A stretch of DNA of 64,000 nt, from positions 47,128-111,127 of the forward strand of contig NZ_BBUL01000084.1 of the NCBI RefSeq assembly GCF_000953825.1, read 5' to 3'. Positions 15,373 through 24,480 of the stretch are shown one piece after another. A program made the position numbers and the translations under genes. The notes below the pieces were generated by a model, which had not been told where the DNA came from, ran no database searches, and worked only from the letters and a program-made list of their open reading frames with translations. Source of the DNA: Cellvibrio sp. OA-2007. GTDB taxonomy: Bacteria > Pseudomonadota > Gammaproteobacteria > Pseudomonadales > Cellvibrionaceae. How positions within the stretch are numbered: the first letter of the stretch is position 1; every line of letters begins with the position of its first letter.

Positions 15373-16392
15373 TTAGTAATACTTCAGCTGCGTCGCTTTA
15401 CCCCAAAATACGCGATAGGAAAAAATCGTGTAGAGAATAATGGTGGGTAATACCACGGCGGCGCCATACAAAATAAACATTAAAGACTCTGGTGCGCTGG
15501 CGGATTGCCAGATATCCAAGCGGTTGGGCACTACGTACGGCAAAAAGCTATAGGCCAAACCGATAAAGCTCAGTAGGAAAATAAAAATGGCCGATGCAAA
15601 CGGAATCCAGCAGCCAAAATCGTTGGGGTAGGGAAATAGGCGTAGGTAGCGATCAACAATAAAGAGCAGTACAAAACAAAATACCGGAATCATTAGCAAA
15701 ATAATAAACAGTGAGCTGCCAAACCATTTATTAAAAATGGTATCGCTCACCAGTGGGTTCACAATTGATACCGCGATAATGCCCAGTGTCATCAACCAGG
15801 CGCAGCGGCGCGCCCACCAGGCGGCGCGTCTTTGTAATTCACCTTCAGTTTTCATTACCAGCCATGCGGCGCCAATAAAACTGTAGCCTGCCGTCACACA
15901 AATGGCGCTGAGTGCAGCAAAGGCATGAGCGGCAAAACTTTGTTCAAAACCCATCACATACAAACCGAGCATATAACCCTGTGCGAGTGTCGCGAGCAGT
16001 GAACCGGCTTGAAATACTTTATCCCACAGGGCTTTGTGGTCTTCTGGTGCTTTAGCACGAAAGTCAAACGCGACGCCGCGCAAAATTAAGCCCGCGAGCA
16101 TAGCGGTTACGGGTAAATACAAGTGAAATAAAATTAAACTGTGCGCACTGGGAAAGGCGATTAACAAAATGCCTATGCCGAGCACCAACCAGGTTTCATT
16201 TGCATCCCAAAAGGGGCCAATACTGGCGATCATTTGGTCGCGCTGCGCTTCGGAATCGTGGGGTAATAAAATCCCGACACCTAAATCATAGCCATCCAGA
16301 ATCGCGTAAATAAAAAATGCCAATCCCATCAGGCCGATAAAAATAACCGGTAACCAAAATGCTTGGCCGGTTAGTTGAGTAATGTCTGTCAT
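15373..16392 (-). CDS. cydB: Cytochrome bd-type quinol oxidase subunit II
   Basis: 339 residues, about 8-9 transmembrane helices. The N-terminal helix FIYAILDGYDLGVGIL and the ANETWLVLGIGILLIAFP segment are diagnostic of CydB. With CydA it forms the inner-membrane quinol:O2 oxidoreductase used at low oxygen or under stress. The gene lies 14 nt after cydA on the same strand. No small CydX-like ORF is evident after it. Confidence 0.93.
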   Translation of the reverse strand: MTDITQLTGQAFWLPVIFIGLMGLAFFIYAILDGYDLGVGILLPHDSEAQRDQMIASIGPFWDANETWLVLGIGILLIAFPSAHSLILFHLYLPVTAMLAGLILRGVAFDFRAKAPEDHKALWDKVFQAGSLLATLAQGYMLGLYVMGFEQSFAAHAFAALSAICVTAGYSFIGAAWLVMKTEGELQRRAAWWARRCAWLMTLGIIAVSIVNPLVSDTIFNKWFGSSLFIILLMIPVFCFVLLFIVDRYLRLFPYPNDFGCWIPFASAIFIFLLSFIGLAYSFLPYVVPNRLDIWQSASAPESLMFILYGAAVVLPTIILYTIFSYRVFWGKATQLKYY

Positions 16393-16406
16393 GATCGCGG
16401 CCTCGG

Positions 16407-17783
16407 TTAGTGCGCAGTCTGCGCGTCAATTAATTTTTCTTGCAGTGTTTCCACTTCTTCCGGGCGATCGACCAATACTGATTTTCTCGCCATTAAAAAT
16501 AGCGTGCGCACATAGGCAAATAACAGCACCGCATAGAGTGTTAAATAAATCGCCAGCGAAGTGCCCACGTTAGCCGCTGGTGTTTTGGTGACGGCATCGG
16601 CGGTACTCAATACGCCGGTGACCAGCCAGGGTTGGCGACCAATTTCAGTGACGTACCATCCGGCGAGGGTGGCGATCCAGCCGGAGAATGTCATGCCGAC
16701 AAAAATTTTTAATAGCAGGGGCGGTATTTCTTTTTTGCGCCAATAGATAAATACACCCCACCAGGATACCGCCAGCATCAACATGCCCATCGCCACCATA
16801 ATGCGAAAACCGTAAAACAGCGGTGCAACCGGCGGATGGGCATTGGGAAATTCATTTAAACCTTTGATTTCGCCATCCAGTTGGTGGGTGAGAATCAAAC
16901 TCGCCACGTTGGGGATTTCAATGGCGAATTTATTGCTTTGGGTTTCTTTATCGGGAATTGCAAACAACACCAGCGGCGCGCCTTTTTCGGTGTGCCATAC
17001 CGCTTCAATTGCGGCGACTTTTGCCGGTTGGTGATGCAGTGAATTTAATCCGTGCATATCGCCCAATAAAATTTGCAGCGGAATTAGCATCGCGCCGGCA
17101 AAAACCGCTGTTTTTAGTGCGAGACGCGGCGCGGGTTTGTGATCGCCTTTTAAAATGCGATAAGCCGATAAACCGGCAATTAAAAATGTAGCGGTCAAGC
17201 CCGAGGCGACCAACATGTGCGCCAGACGATATGGCATGGACGGGTTAAAAATAATTTCTATCCAGTCCAGCGGAAACGCTTTGCCATCACGCATTTCAAA
17301 GCCCGTTGGCGTTTGCATCCAACTGTTGAGTGCAATAATCCAGAACGCTGACATAGTCGTGCCGAAGGCCACCAAAAAAGTGGCGATGGTATGCATGCGA
17401 TTGGATACGCGATTAATGCCAAACAACATAATGCCTAGAAAAGTAGCCTCCAAAAAAAATGCGGTCAGCACTTCATAGCCGAGCAGTGGCCCTGCGATAT
17501 TACCGACAGTTTCCATGTAGCCCGGCCAATTGGTGCCAAATTGAAAACTCATGGTGATGCCGCTCACCACGCCCAGTGCAAATGTCAGTGCAAATACTTT
17601 CACCCAAAAACGATAGGCGCGCATCCACACATCATCGCCACTGCCGTTGTAGCGCAGTTTGAAATACACCAAAAACCAACACATGGCGATGGAGATGGAC
17701 GGAAATAAAATATGAAATGAAATATTCGCGGCGAATTGAATGCGGGAGAGGATGAGGGTGTCTATGACAGATGGTTCGAGCAT
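16407..17783 (-). CDS. cydA: Cytochrome bd-type quinol oxidase subunit I (CIO-like)
   Basis: 458 residues from ATG 17783, which has GAGGT 7 nt upstream; the frame extends to 17843 but without support. Haem-ligand regions are visible: SFHILFPS (His24), MPYRLAHML, and the GWYVTEIGRQPW motif. The FQFGTNWPGYMETVGNIAGP segment is closer to the cyanide-insensitive oxidase (CioA) branch than to E. coli CydA, and the quinol loop is short. It oxidises ubiquinol and reduces O2 without pumping protons. The upstream same-strand gene is a GbsR/MarR regulator, possibly its controller. Confidence 0.92.
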   Translation of the reverse strand: MLEPSVIDTLILSRIQFAANISFHILFPSISIAMCWFLVYFKLRYNGSGDDVWMRAYRFWVKVFALTFALGVVSGITMSFQFGTNWPGYMETVGNIAGPLLGYEVLTAFFLEATFLGIMLFGINRVSNRMHTIATFLVAFGTTMSAFWIIALNSWMQTPTGFEMRDGKAFPLDWIEIIFNPSMPYRLAHMLVASGLTATFLIAGLSAYRILKGDHKPAPRLALKTAVFAGAMLIPLQILLGDMHGLNSLHHQPAKVAAIEAVWHTEKGAPLVLFAIPDKETQSNKFAIEIPNVASLILTHQLDGEIKGLNEFPNAHPPVAPLFYGFRIMVAMGMLMLAVSWWGVFIYWRKKEIPPLLLKIFVGMTFSGWIATLAGWYVTEIGRQPWLVTGVLSTADAVTKTPAANVGTSLAIYLTLYAVLLFAYVRTLFLMARKSVLVDRPEEVETLQEKLIDAQTAH

Positions 17784-17880
17784 TTTAGCTACCTCGATAA
17801 AAACTCGATTAAAAAATAAAAATCCTTTTGAGGGTGAATGCAAATTGCTTCGTTGATGTTGGTGGTGCGAGTGATGAGAT

Positions 17881-17916
17881 TGTTATGTTGGGGTTCGTTC
17901 CTCACCCCAACCTACG
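17881..17916. repeat. REP-like palindrome, copy 2
   Basis: TGTTATGTTGGGGTTCGTTC followed by CTCACCCCAACCTACG, with stem TTGGGGT/ACCCCAA. Located in the gap between the GbsR-type regulator and cydA. Copy 1 is at 8259-8295. Confidence 0.65.
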
Positions 17917-18486
17917 TCACTTTGTAGCGTCTTTTTTGGTAGTGCCGAGCAGGCGGTCTTTCATATCCAAAACTTTGCCGATGCTGTTGCCCAGCTTGAG
18001 TAATTTGCCGAGCTGGGCGGAATCCAGGCGTTGGATTTCTTGCGTCCAGAGCGTGAGCATTTCAATCAACTCATGCATTTCGCGCATGCGTTGTTGTGCG
18101 TATTCTTCTTCGGCGTTGGCCGGTGTTTCGATCAATAAATTGCGCAGCGTTGATAAGGTTGGATCTATCTCACGTTTGCGGCGCTGCTCAATTAAGGTTT
18201 TGGCTATATCCCACACATCGCCCGGCGCTGAGTAAAATTCTTTGCGCTCGCCCGGGCGATGCTGGAGTTTCACCAATTCCCAAGACATTAATTCTTTCAG
18301 CCCCATGCTTACATTGGAGCGGGAGATGCTCAGTGCCTCGGTGATGTCATCGGCGCATAACGGCTCTTTACTCAGCACTAATAGGGCGTACATTTGCCCA
18401 ACCGTGCGGTTAATCCCCCAGCGGCTACCCATTTCGCCAAAGTGAAGAATGCAGGATTGGATCATCGGGGTGAGTTTTTCTGACAT
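17917..18486 (-). CDS. GbsR/MarR-family transcriptional regulator
   Basis: 189 residues. The winged helix core (INRTVGQMYALLVLSKEPLC, DDITEALSISRSNVSMGLKE, then a wing RPGERKEFYSA) is followed by a long helical dimerisation tail. The size and the N-terminal FGEMGSRWG segment fit the GbsR branch of MarR-like regulators. A 12-bp inverted repeat immediately upstream (18497-18526) is a likely autoregulatory operator shared with the divergent gene. The gene is co-oriented with cydAB, separated by a REP-like repeat. Confidence 0.85.
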   Translation of the reverse strand: MSEKLTPMIQSCILHFGEMGSRWGINRTVGQMYALLVLSKEPLCADDITEALSISRSNVSMGLKELMSWELVKLQHRPGERKEFYSAPGDVWDIAKTLIEQRRKREIDPTLSTLRNLLIETPANAEEEYAQQRMREMHELIEMLTLWTQEIQRLDSAQLGKLLKLGNSIGKVLDMKDRLLGTTKKDATK

Positions 18487-18496
18487 GTTGGAATTC

Positions 18497-18526
18497 CTGT
18501 AATTTCAGTATATTCTGAAATTACAG
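18497..18526. promoter_or_regulatory. Operator inverted repeat between gbsR-like and divergent gene
   Basis: CTGTAATTTCAG (18497-18508) and CTGAAATTACAG (18515-18526) are perfect 12-bp complements separated by 6 bp, 11 bp before the regulator start and 31 bp before the divergent gene. Position and symmetry fit a MarR/GbsR dimer site. Confidence 0.75.
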
Positions 18527-18557
18527 AATGATTTGATTTTGGTCAAGAGAGAAATGA

Positions 18558-19007
18558 ATGAAATTTGTTAATGCCGATAAGCGTGTCTGGCTGGTGCGCT
18601 GGTTGTATGGGGTAGCGCTGGGTCATCTAGCTGCGGGCATTGTGATGACGTGGTGGGCTGAATCGCCATGGCTTGCGTATTATCACCAGCAGGCTGTCGC
18701 CAGCTTTAAGCTGGCTGAGCCATCGCAGCTGATTGGTTTACAACATTGGTGGTTCCAATTATTTGGCGCCACCTTGCAGGCATTTTCGCTGTTTATGTTG
18801 TTGCTGGTGTATCTGGGCAATCGCTACGCCGACTCGTTGATTTGGCTCGTGTTGGGTTTTGCCATACTCTGGTGGGCACCGCAGGATATTGTTATTTCTT
18901 TGCGGCAGTCAATGTGGTCGCATCTGTGGGTCGATTTGGGCGCGATTGTGGCAATAGTGCCTGCGGCGATTTGTCTGGCACTGATTGATCGACGTGTTGG
19001 TCGATAA
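18558..19007 (+). CDS. Small four-helix membrane protein, unrecognised
   Basis: 149 residues, GAGAGAAATG leader. Four hydrophobic helices (about 13-32, 65-86, 92-107, 121-142), Trp-rich (WWAESPW, LQHWWFQLFG). First gene of a five-gene + strand run (DCC protein, epimerase, methyltransferase) that diverges from the GbsR-type regulator, so probably under its control. No family assigned. Confidence 0.7.
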   Translation: MKFVNADKRVWLVRWLYGVALGHLAAGIVMTWWAESPWLAYYHQQAVASFKLAEPSQLIGLQHWWFQLFGATLQAFSLFMLLLVYLGNRYADSLIWLVLGFAILWWAPQDIVISLRQSMWSHLWVDLGAIVAIVPAAICLALIDRRVGR

Positions 19008-19019
19008 ATTCAAGAGGTA

Positions 19020-19451
19020 ATGATGACTAATCTGCAGCTGCCTGCAATTGATCCGCAAGACCGCATTATTTTATTTGATGCGGTGTGCAAGCTGTGTAAT
19101 CACTGGAGCCGTTTTATTTTGCGCTTTGATCGGCGCGAGCGCTTTAAGCTCTGCTCGGTGCAGTCGCCACAGGGGCAGGCGTTGTTAGCGCATTATGATT
19201 TTCCGTTAGATCAATACGACACGCTGCTGCTGATTCACAACGGCACTTGTCTCACGCGCAGCGATGCAATTATCGCCATTATGGCGGCCATGCCTTTTCC
19301 CTGGTCGATACTGGCACTCATGCGTTGGCTGCCCAAGCGCCTGCGCGATGGTGGCTACCATTTTATTGCGCGCAACAGGTATCGATTATTTGGTCGTTAC
19401 GATCATTGCGCATTACCACCCGAGGGTTATCAAAAACGATTTTTGGAATAG
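19020..19451 (+). CDS. DCC-family (DUF393) thiol-disulfide oxidoreductase-like protein
   Basis: 143 residues (ATG 19020; ATG 19023 has better spacing to GAGG). The N-terminal signature ILFDAVCKLCNHW is the DxxCxLC motif that names the DCC family (Asp20, Cys23, Cys26), followed by a thioredoxin-like fold and the FGRYDHCALP tail. Members are predicted redox proteins of unknown partner. Starts 12 nt after the membrane protein and ends 12 nt before the epimerase gene. Confidence 0.88.
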   Translation: MMTNLQLPAIDPQDRIILFDAVCKLCNHWSRFILRFDRRERFKLCSVQSPQGQALLAHYDFPLDQYDTLLLIHNGTCLTRSDAIIAIMAAMPFPWSILALMRWLPKRLRDGGYHFIARNRYRLFGRYDHCALPPEGYQKRFLE

Positions 19452-19463
19452 CGGGAGATACTT

Positions 19464-20438
19464 ATGACCAGCAAAGCTCAGTCATCAGCACTGCATTTTA
19501 GTGATTCCAGTCAGTGTGTATTAGTCACTGGAGCTACCGGTTTTATCGGCCAATTGTTGGTGCGTGCACTGCTCGCCGATGGTCATCAAGTGGTGGTACT
19601 AACGCGTCGCCCCGTCGCGGCGAATAAATTGTTTGATGGCAAAGTAAGCGCTATTACTGCGATGCACGAATTGCCCGCCGATTTTCCGTTAAATGTTGTG
19701 GTGAATTTAGCCGGTGCGCGCATTTTAGGGTGGCGCTGGAGCGAGGCGCGCAAAAAAATATTGCGCGCGAGCCGTATCGCGGTAACGCAATCGGTGGTGG
19801 ATTGGATTGCACAAGCGGAGCACAAGCCGCAGTTGTTGTTATCGGCCTCTGCGATTGGTTATTACGGTATTCAACCTCAGAGTGATGATACTGAGTTGCG
19901 CGAAACCAGCGCGCCGCAAGCGATTTTTATGTCGGAACTCTGCCAGGAATGGGAAGCCGAAGCGGGGCGTGCACGGGATTATGGTGTGACGGTTGATATT
20001 CTGCGTTTTGGTGTGGTGTTCGGCCGCCAAGGTGCACTGCCGATGATGCTCTTGCCGATCAAATTAGGTGCAGGCGGAAAATTGGGCAGCGGCCAGCAAT
20101 GGATGTCGTGGATTCATGTACGTGATTTGTTGCGTGGCATTGCGCATTTATGCCGCATGCATTTTGCTGCGGCGGTAGTGCCGCAAACGCGCGGTGGGGT
20201 TTATAACTTCACCGCTCCCGAGGCTATCAGGCAGTTGGAATTTAGTCGGCAAGCGGCAGCGGTGTTACATCGTCCCTGTATCATTCCAACCCCCGCATTT
20301 GTAATGCGCGGGCTATTAGGTGAGCAGGCCGATTTATTATTGGAAGGGCAGCGGGTTATCCCGCATAATTTGCTCAGTGCCGGGTTTCAATTTGAATTTC
20401 CGACGGCAGTATCGGCATTGGCCGATCTTTGTGAGTGA
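19464..20438 (+). CDS. TIGR01777 family NAD(P)-binding epimerase-like protein
   Basis: 324 residues. An SDR Rossmann motif VTGATGFIGQLLVRALL is near residue 20, NLAGARILGWRWSEARKK is the TIGR01777 hallmark, followed by SASAIGYYG (YxxxK-like region) and the C-terminal PAFVMRGLLGEQADLLLEGQ segment. The family (E. coli YfcH) is extended-SDR-like with unknown substrate. It is embedded between the DCC gene and a methyltransferase gene with gaps of 12-15 nt, so a single transcript is likely. Confidence 0.9.
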   Translation: MTSKAQSSALHFSDSSQCVLVTGATGFIGQLLVRALLADGHQVVVLTRRPVAANKLFDGKVSAITAMHELPADFPLNVVVNLAGARILGWRWSEARKKILRASRIAVTQSVVDWIAQAEHKPQLLLSASAIGYYGIQPQSDDTELRETSAPQAIFMSELCQEWEAEAGRARDYGVTVDILRFGVVFGRQGALPMMLLPIKLGAGGKLGSGQQWMSWIHVRDLLRGIAHLCRMHFAAAVVPQTRGGVYNFTAPEAIRQLEFSRQAAAVLHRPCIIPTPAFVMRGLLGEQADLLLEGQRVIPHNLLSAGFQFEFPTAVSALADLCE

Positions 20439-20453
20439 ATCAAGAGTGTGTTT

Positions 20454-21674
20454 ATGACGAGCGATCGGCCCAATATTGAATCAACCAGTGAGCTAGAAAA
20501 ATTTTATACAGAATGCCGACAGGCGTTTGCTGTAGGTGCGCTGCAGCGCTTGGTGTTATCCAAATATAAGGGCAGCGAAGCGGAATTAAATCGCATTACT
20601 ATTCGCCCGGTGCAGATTAAAGAACAAAAACTTTTATCGTTTTTATATGAGTATCGCACTAATCATGTGACCAAAAATTTCGCGCTCGACGATGCGCTGG
20701 CGCTGTTGCAACAATTGCTGGGCAGTGATTTTCACAATGCGCATATGATTAGCGACGACTGGGAAATCCAGTTGAGTTTTAGCAAAAAAGGCAAGGTGCT
20801 GCTTAATAAAAATCGCAATAAAAACTCGCCGGCTGCGGGCGATCAAAAATACTCTCAAGTAGAACAATCGCACAATCGCACCAAGCTGCGCTATGTAGAG
20901 CAGGATCGCCCCTATTTGCGCGAGCTGGGCATTACCGATGCCAATAGCCAGATTATTCCGGCTATGTCGCGCAAGTGGAAACAAATTAATAAATTTATTG
21001 AAGTCTTATCCACCGCAATTCAACAAACCGGTTTGGATAAACGTAATGAATTGCACATCGCTGATTTTGGTTCAGGCAAAGCCTATTTGACCTTTGCGGT
21101 ACATGATTATGTGAGCGCAAACCTTGGGGTGAATACGCAAGTGACCGGTGTAGAGCTGCGTCAAGGCTTGGTGGATTTATGCAATCAAACCGCGCAGAAA
21201 TTATCGCTCACCGGGATTAAATTTGAGCAGGGCGATGTGCAACATTTCTCCGCGCAGAACATCAACATTATGATTGCGCTACACGCCTGTGACATCGCCA
21301 CTGATTACGCACTCAATATGGGGGTTCGCACCGGCGCCGAGATTATTATGTGCTCGCCCTGTTGCCACAAACAAATTCGCCCGCAACTGCAAAGCCCTGC
21401 GCTGCTTGCGCCGCTGTTACAACACGGCATCCATTTAGGCCAAGAAGCCGAGATGATTACCGACGGTTTGCGTGCCCTGCTGTTGGAAGCTCACGGCTAC
21501 GACACCAAGGTATTTGAATTTATCTCTCTCGAACACACCAGCAAAAACAAAATGATCCTCGCCCAAAAGCGCAAAACGCAGCGCGACAATAGAGAAGTGT
21601 TGCAACAGATTGCAGATATCAAAACGTTTTATGGAATTACCGAGCAGTGCTTGGAAACCTTGTTGCAGAATTAG
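20454..21674 (+). CDS. SAM-dependent methyltransferase
   Basis: 406 residues from ATG 20454, with AAGAG 7 nt upstream (GTG 20448 is the alternative). The N-terminal domain has no family I can name. The C-terminal half has a class I methyltransferase fold: motif I HIADFGSGKAYLTFAVHDY, then GVELRQGLVD, GDVQHFS, and IALHACDIATDYAL followed by MCSPCCHKQIRP, where a Cys-rich loop replaces the usual catalytic motif. The CSPCCHK signature appears in a conserved family suspected to act on RNA; the target is unknown. Last gene of the run. Confidence 0.82.
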   Translation: MTSDRPNIESTSELEKFYTECRQAFAVGALQRLVLSKYKGSEAELNRITIRPVQIKEQKLLSFLYEYRTNHVTKNFALDDALALLQQLLGSDFHNAHMISDDWEIQLSFSKKGKVLLNKNRNKNSPAAGDQKYSQVEQSHNRTKLRYVEQDRPYLRELGITDANSQIIPAMSRKWKQINKFIEVLSTAIQQTGLDKRNELHIADFGSGKAYLTFAVHDYVSANLGVNTQVTGVELRQGLVDLCNQTAQKLSLTGIKFEQGDVQHFSAQNINIMIALHACDIATDYALNMGVRTGAEIIMCSPCCHKQIRPQLQSPALLAPLLQHGIHLGQEAEMITDGLRALLLEAHGYDTKVFEFISLEHTSKNKMILAQKRKTQRDNREVLQQIADIKTFYGITEQCLETLLQN

Positions 21675-21692
21675 AGCTTCGCTCTGATCGGT

Positions 21693-21953
21693 TCAGCGTT
21701 TGTATTGTGTAGGGCAGTAGCCCCGATTGATCTCTGATGAGCGAAGCTGCAGATGTTTGGTTTTTCTGCCGCTCACTCGTTCGCGCCAGAGGCGAAATGA
21801 TGAAGGTTTTAACTCTCGTCGCATCAAAATGCGCACGTCTGGCTCCCCTAAACCATAAAGTGTTTTTATGGCTTCAAAGGGGGTGCGATCTTCCCAAGCC
21901 ATTTCAATAATGCGCGATATGTCGGTCTGAGTGAGTGTTGTGTTGTTGTTCAT
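21693..21953 (-). CDS. TIGR03643/DUF2805 family small protein
   Basis: 86 residues from ATG 21953 (GGTGA RBS); the frame extends to 22016 without RBS. The core TQTDISRIIEMAWEDRTPFE, AIKTLYGLGEPDVRILMRRE, LKPSSFRLWRERVSGRKTKH fits TIGR03643, basic helix-turn-helix-like proteins often found near photolyase or cryptochrome, DCC and TIGR01777 genes. Probably nucleic-acid binding (inference). A CTACATCG/CGATGTAG inverted repeat (21962-22001) overlaps its promoter. Confidence 0.82.
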   Translation of the reverse strand: MNNNTTLTQTDISRIIEMAWEDRTPFEAIKTLYGLGEPDVRILMRRELKPSSFRLWRERVSGRKTKHLQLRSSEINRGYCPTQYKR

Positions 21954-22017
21954 TTTGTCACCTACATCGTTTGCTAGTGATACGCATTTTTGGCGATGTA
22001 GATCATAGGTTGACAAT

Positions 22018-22054
22018 AAAAAGCCCCGCTCATCGGCGATGAGCGGGGCTTTTT
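22018..22054 (-). terminator. Strong rho-independent terminator of the GDPD gene
   Basis: AAAAAGCCCCGCTCATCG (22018-22035) pairs with CGATGAGCGGGGCTTTTT (22037-22054). Downstream on the minus strand is a T-run. It follows the GDPD stop by 18 nt. Confidence 0.92.
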
Positions 22055-22071
22055 ATTTTTATCATTTGTTA

Positions 22072-23328
22072 TTATTTCAAATTCATGCAGCTAGCGTAAT
22101 AACTCACGCTTGCTGGCCAGTCAGAAAAAATGCCTACTACGCCAACGTCTTTGGCTAATACATGCAGGGCGTCCATCATGTCGCCATCGTTGTTAATTGC
22201 TGGGTTGATGGTTTGGTAGTACCAGCCGCCGCCATTTTTGAGTGGGCCTGAGCGTTCAAATGACCAAGTGATTATTTTTAATCCGGCTTTTTTAGCGTTG
22301 CGAGCGTATTCAGAAGGGATGATTTTATTGTTGTTGTCCAGCGCCAGCAGTACCCAAATCGGTGGGGCAACAATGTTGAAACCTTCGTCTGCATACATTT
22401 GCAATTCTGCGGCTGTTGGCAAATCGGCGATGGTGTTGGCATCGTCCAGATACACGGCTTGTTTGCCAAATTCCGGTTCGTTTTTGATCCAGTAGCGAAT
22501 GTCTTGAATATCAAATGATTGCGGCCAGACATCGCGCGCTTTAACACCGGCGGCTTTGTATTCATTAATCATTTGTTGCGCATACATGGCTTGAGTGTAG
22601 GTGCCTTCAAAGGGCATGGGCACGCTGGCAGATTTTAATTCCGGTGTCATTTTTACATTGAGCTTTTTAAACAGCTGAATACTTTCGGCGTGCGTCAGTA
22701 GCGTGCCTTTGCTTGCGTATAAATCTGTGCGCCAGTTGGCGGTGCCAGCCAGATATTCATTAACCGTGGTTGCCTTGGGATTAAATGCATCCATTTTACC
22801 TTGCAGGGTTTTAAATTCGGCGAGGGTGATGTCGCTGGTGCAGCAATTGGCGCTGGCCGCTTTGCCGCTCACCGGATCAAAGGGTGAAAACTTTTGTGTA
22901 CATTTGTTGGCGAGTGGTGTGGCGAGAATATTGGTGGTGGTGTGCAGATCGCACTGTGAGTGGCGGCATACCAATTGTTTGTCTTTGGTGAAGGTGACAT
23001 CGCACTCCACAATACCTGCGCCCATTTTCGCCGCGGCTTCGTAAGATTCTTTGGTGTGCTCGGGAAATTGCAGCGGTGCACCGCGGTGCCCAATAGAGAA
23101 GTTGGTTTTTTTCACCGGGCTATTGATGCAGCTTTGCAGTTTTTTCTTGAGTGGACTTTCGTCCATATCATCGACTAAATAAAACGGGCGAGGGCCCAGT
23201 TGAATACTGGCATTTCTATCGTCGTTTTTGTAGCGCTGGTCGTCGCGGTCTCCGTAAGCGCAGGCGGTAACGGATATAAATAAAGTAAATAGAGTAAAGC
23301 CGTAAAGTAGGTGGGATCGGCGCAACAT
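22072..23328 (-). CDS. Glycerophosphodiester phosphodiesterase family lipoprotein
   Basis: 418 residues. Lipobox SVTAC (Cys23) indicates an envelope lipoprotein. The GDPD active site is present: GHRGAP (His81, Arg82), PEHT (Glu90), ECDVTF (Glu108, Asp110) and RHSQCDL (His123). A long TIM-barrel follows with [11 protein letters not shown] and a C-terminal ITWSFERSG segment. The usual reaction is hydrolysis of glycerophosphodiesters to glycerol-3-phosphate plus alcohol. The 75-residue insertion around residues 125-205, Cys-rich (KCTQKF, NCCTSD), is larger than in short cytosolic enzymes. Monocistronic with its own terminator. Confidence 0.9.
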   Translation of the reverse strand: MLRRSHLLYGFTLFTLFISVTACAYGDRDDQRYKNDDRNASIQLGPRPFYLVDDMDESPLKKKLQSCINSPVKKTNFSIGHRGAPLQFPEHTKESYEAAAKMGAGIVECDVTFTKDKQLVCRHSQCDLHTTTNILATPLANKCTQKFSPFDPVSGKAASANCCTSDITLAEFKTLQGKMDAFNPKATTVNEYLAGTANWRTDLYASKGTLLTHAESIQLFKKLNVKMTPELKSASVPMPFEGTYTQAMYAQQMINEYKAAGVKARDVWPQSFDIQDIRYWIKNEPEFGKQAVYLDDANTIADLPTAAELQMYADEGFNIVAPPIWVLLALDNNNKIIPSEYARNAKKAGLKIITWSFERSGPLKNGGGWYYQTINPAINNDGDMMDALHVLAKDVGVVGIFSDWPASVSYYASCMNLK

Positions 23329-23450
23329 AAAAGCCTCCGTAGTGGTTGGGTTGGTGGATGTCCAGCCAACCCTATCGCGCCAATGTGAAACTATTTTGCT
23401 GATTGGATGACAGATTTACGATGGTTTTTTGTTTTGTGCGCTACGTCGGG

Positions 23451-24329
23451 TTATTCAATTGAGTAGGGGTCGAACCACAGCGACTTATCATCCAATGGTG
23501 TGTTTTTAGGCAGTGATGGATTATCCAAGTGGATAATGCGCCGGTTTTTCAGATTCGCTTTATTGATCACATCTTTGACCGTTGGGTCGTTAAAAAAGTA
23601 CTTGTCATAACTGCCATCTTCAATTGCTATGCGCAGGCCACGCTCAATATCTTGTGCTAATTTGTGATTGTTTTTGTTTACAAAAAAATAAAATGGGTTG
23701 GTATAAGACACCAGTAGGTTTTGTTCTACATCGAGTGCGAGTTTGGGGTAGCGCTGCATCTCTGCAAAGGGTTCATGAACGCCGCGAGGGAAGGCGTCAA
23801 AACGGTCGCCATCGAGCATATAAAACAGCCCTTCGTATTTCAGTACCTTTACAACGTTCAGATTGTTGGCGGTCAGTACATTAGTGTCTGCCCAAAAGCG
23901 CCCTTGTCCGAGCGATACCCGTTTTAAATCCTCTTTGGTTTTAATGCCATCAAATTTGTGTTGGGTGCCTTTTTTAATCATTAGTATCCGGTAGCCCAAT
24001 AGGCCGCGATAGATGGGGATTCGAATGGGCAGCAGGCGCTCCTCCAGATCATTGGTGGTGGCATACCAGACAACCTCTAGTTGGTTGTCTATAAGCATGC
24101 TGACCATGCGCTCCTCACTGTTGCTGGGGATGGTTTGCTGCACTTCGTATTTTTCTGGCAGTTTGCTGAGCGCGAGTGTTAGCAGCCCTCTGGCATAGGT
24201 TTCTATGCTGTTATCGCCCTGTACTACGCGCAAGTCTTTTGCTGAGGTTTCTAATGAAAGGCATGCCAAGAAAAATATCAATACCAAGGTGGCGTGCTGG
24301 GCACCAAGTGGTTTACCAGTCTGTAGCAT
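23451..24329 (-). CDS. Periplasmic solute-binding-like protein
   Basis: 292 residues from ATG 24329, which has AGGGGG 6 nt upstream (24353 is an alternative). A signal peptide ends at about ETSA/KD. The mature part shows the bilobal type-3 solute-binding pattern (EERMVSMLIDNQLEVVWYAT, DGDRFDAFPRGVHEPFAEM, NPFYFFVNKNNHKLAQDIER, GLRIAIEDGSYDKYF). No ABC permease or ATPase is adjacent, and similar orphan proteins often act as sensors. Ligand unknown. Confidence 0.8.
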   Translation of the reverse strand: MLQTGKPLGAQHATLVLIFFLACLSLETSAKDLRVVQGDNSIETYARGLLTLALSKLPEKYEVQQTIPSNSEERMVSMLIDNQLEVVWYATTNDLEERLLPIRIPIYRGLLGYRILMIKKGTQHKFDGIKTKEDLKRVSLGQGRFWADTNVLTANNLNVVKVLKYEGLFYMLDGDRFDAFPRGVHEPFAEMQRYPKLALDVEQNLLVSYTNPFYFFVNKNNHKLAQDIERGLRIAIEDGSYDKYFFNDPTVKDVINKANLKNRRIIHLDNPSLPKNTPLDDKSLWFDPYSIE

Positions 24330-24420
24330 TAGTGACCCCCTTCTGGTTTGCATTCCACTAACTTTAGCTTAACCATGTGTAATTGCACGCCGCTTGCTGG
24401 CTATTTACATGGGCATAAAT

Positions 24421-24472
24421 AAAAAACCACCGCACCCGTTGAGGTTCCCTAAGGAGGAGTAGGTGCGGTGGT
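24421..24472 (-). terminator. Rho-independent terminator, minus strand
   Basis: ACCACCGCACC (24426-24436) pairs with GGTGCGGTGGT (24462-24472). On the minus strand the stem is followed by TTTTTT. It lies about 255 nt beyond the yebG stop, so a leftward transcript through the intervening structured region would end here. Confidence 0.75.
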
Positions 24473-24480
24473 GAAAGCAG

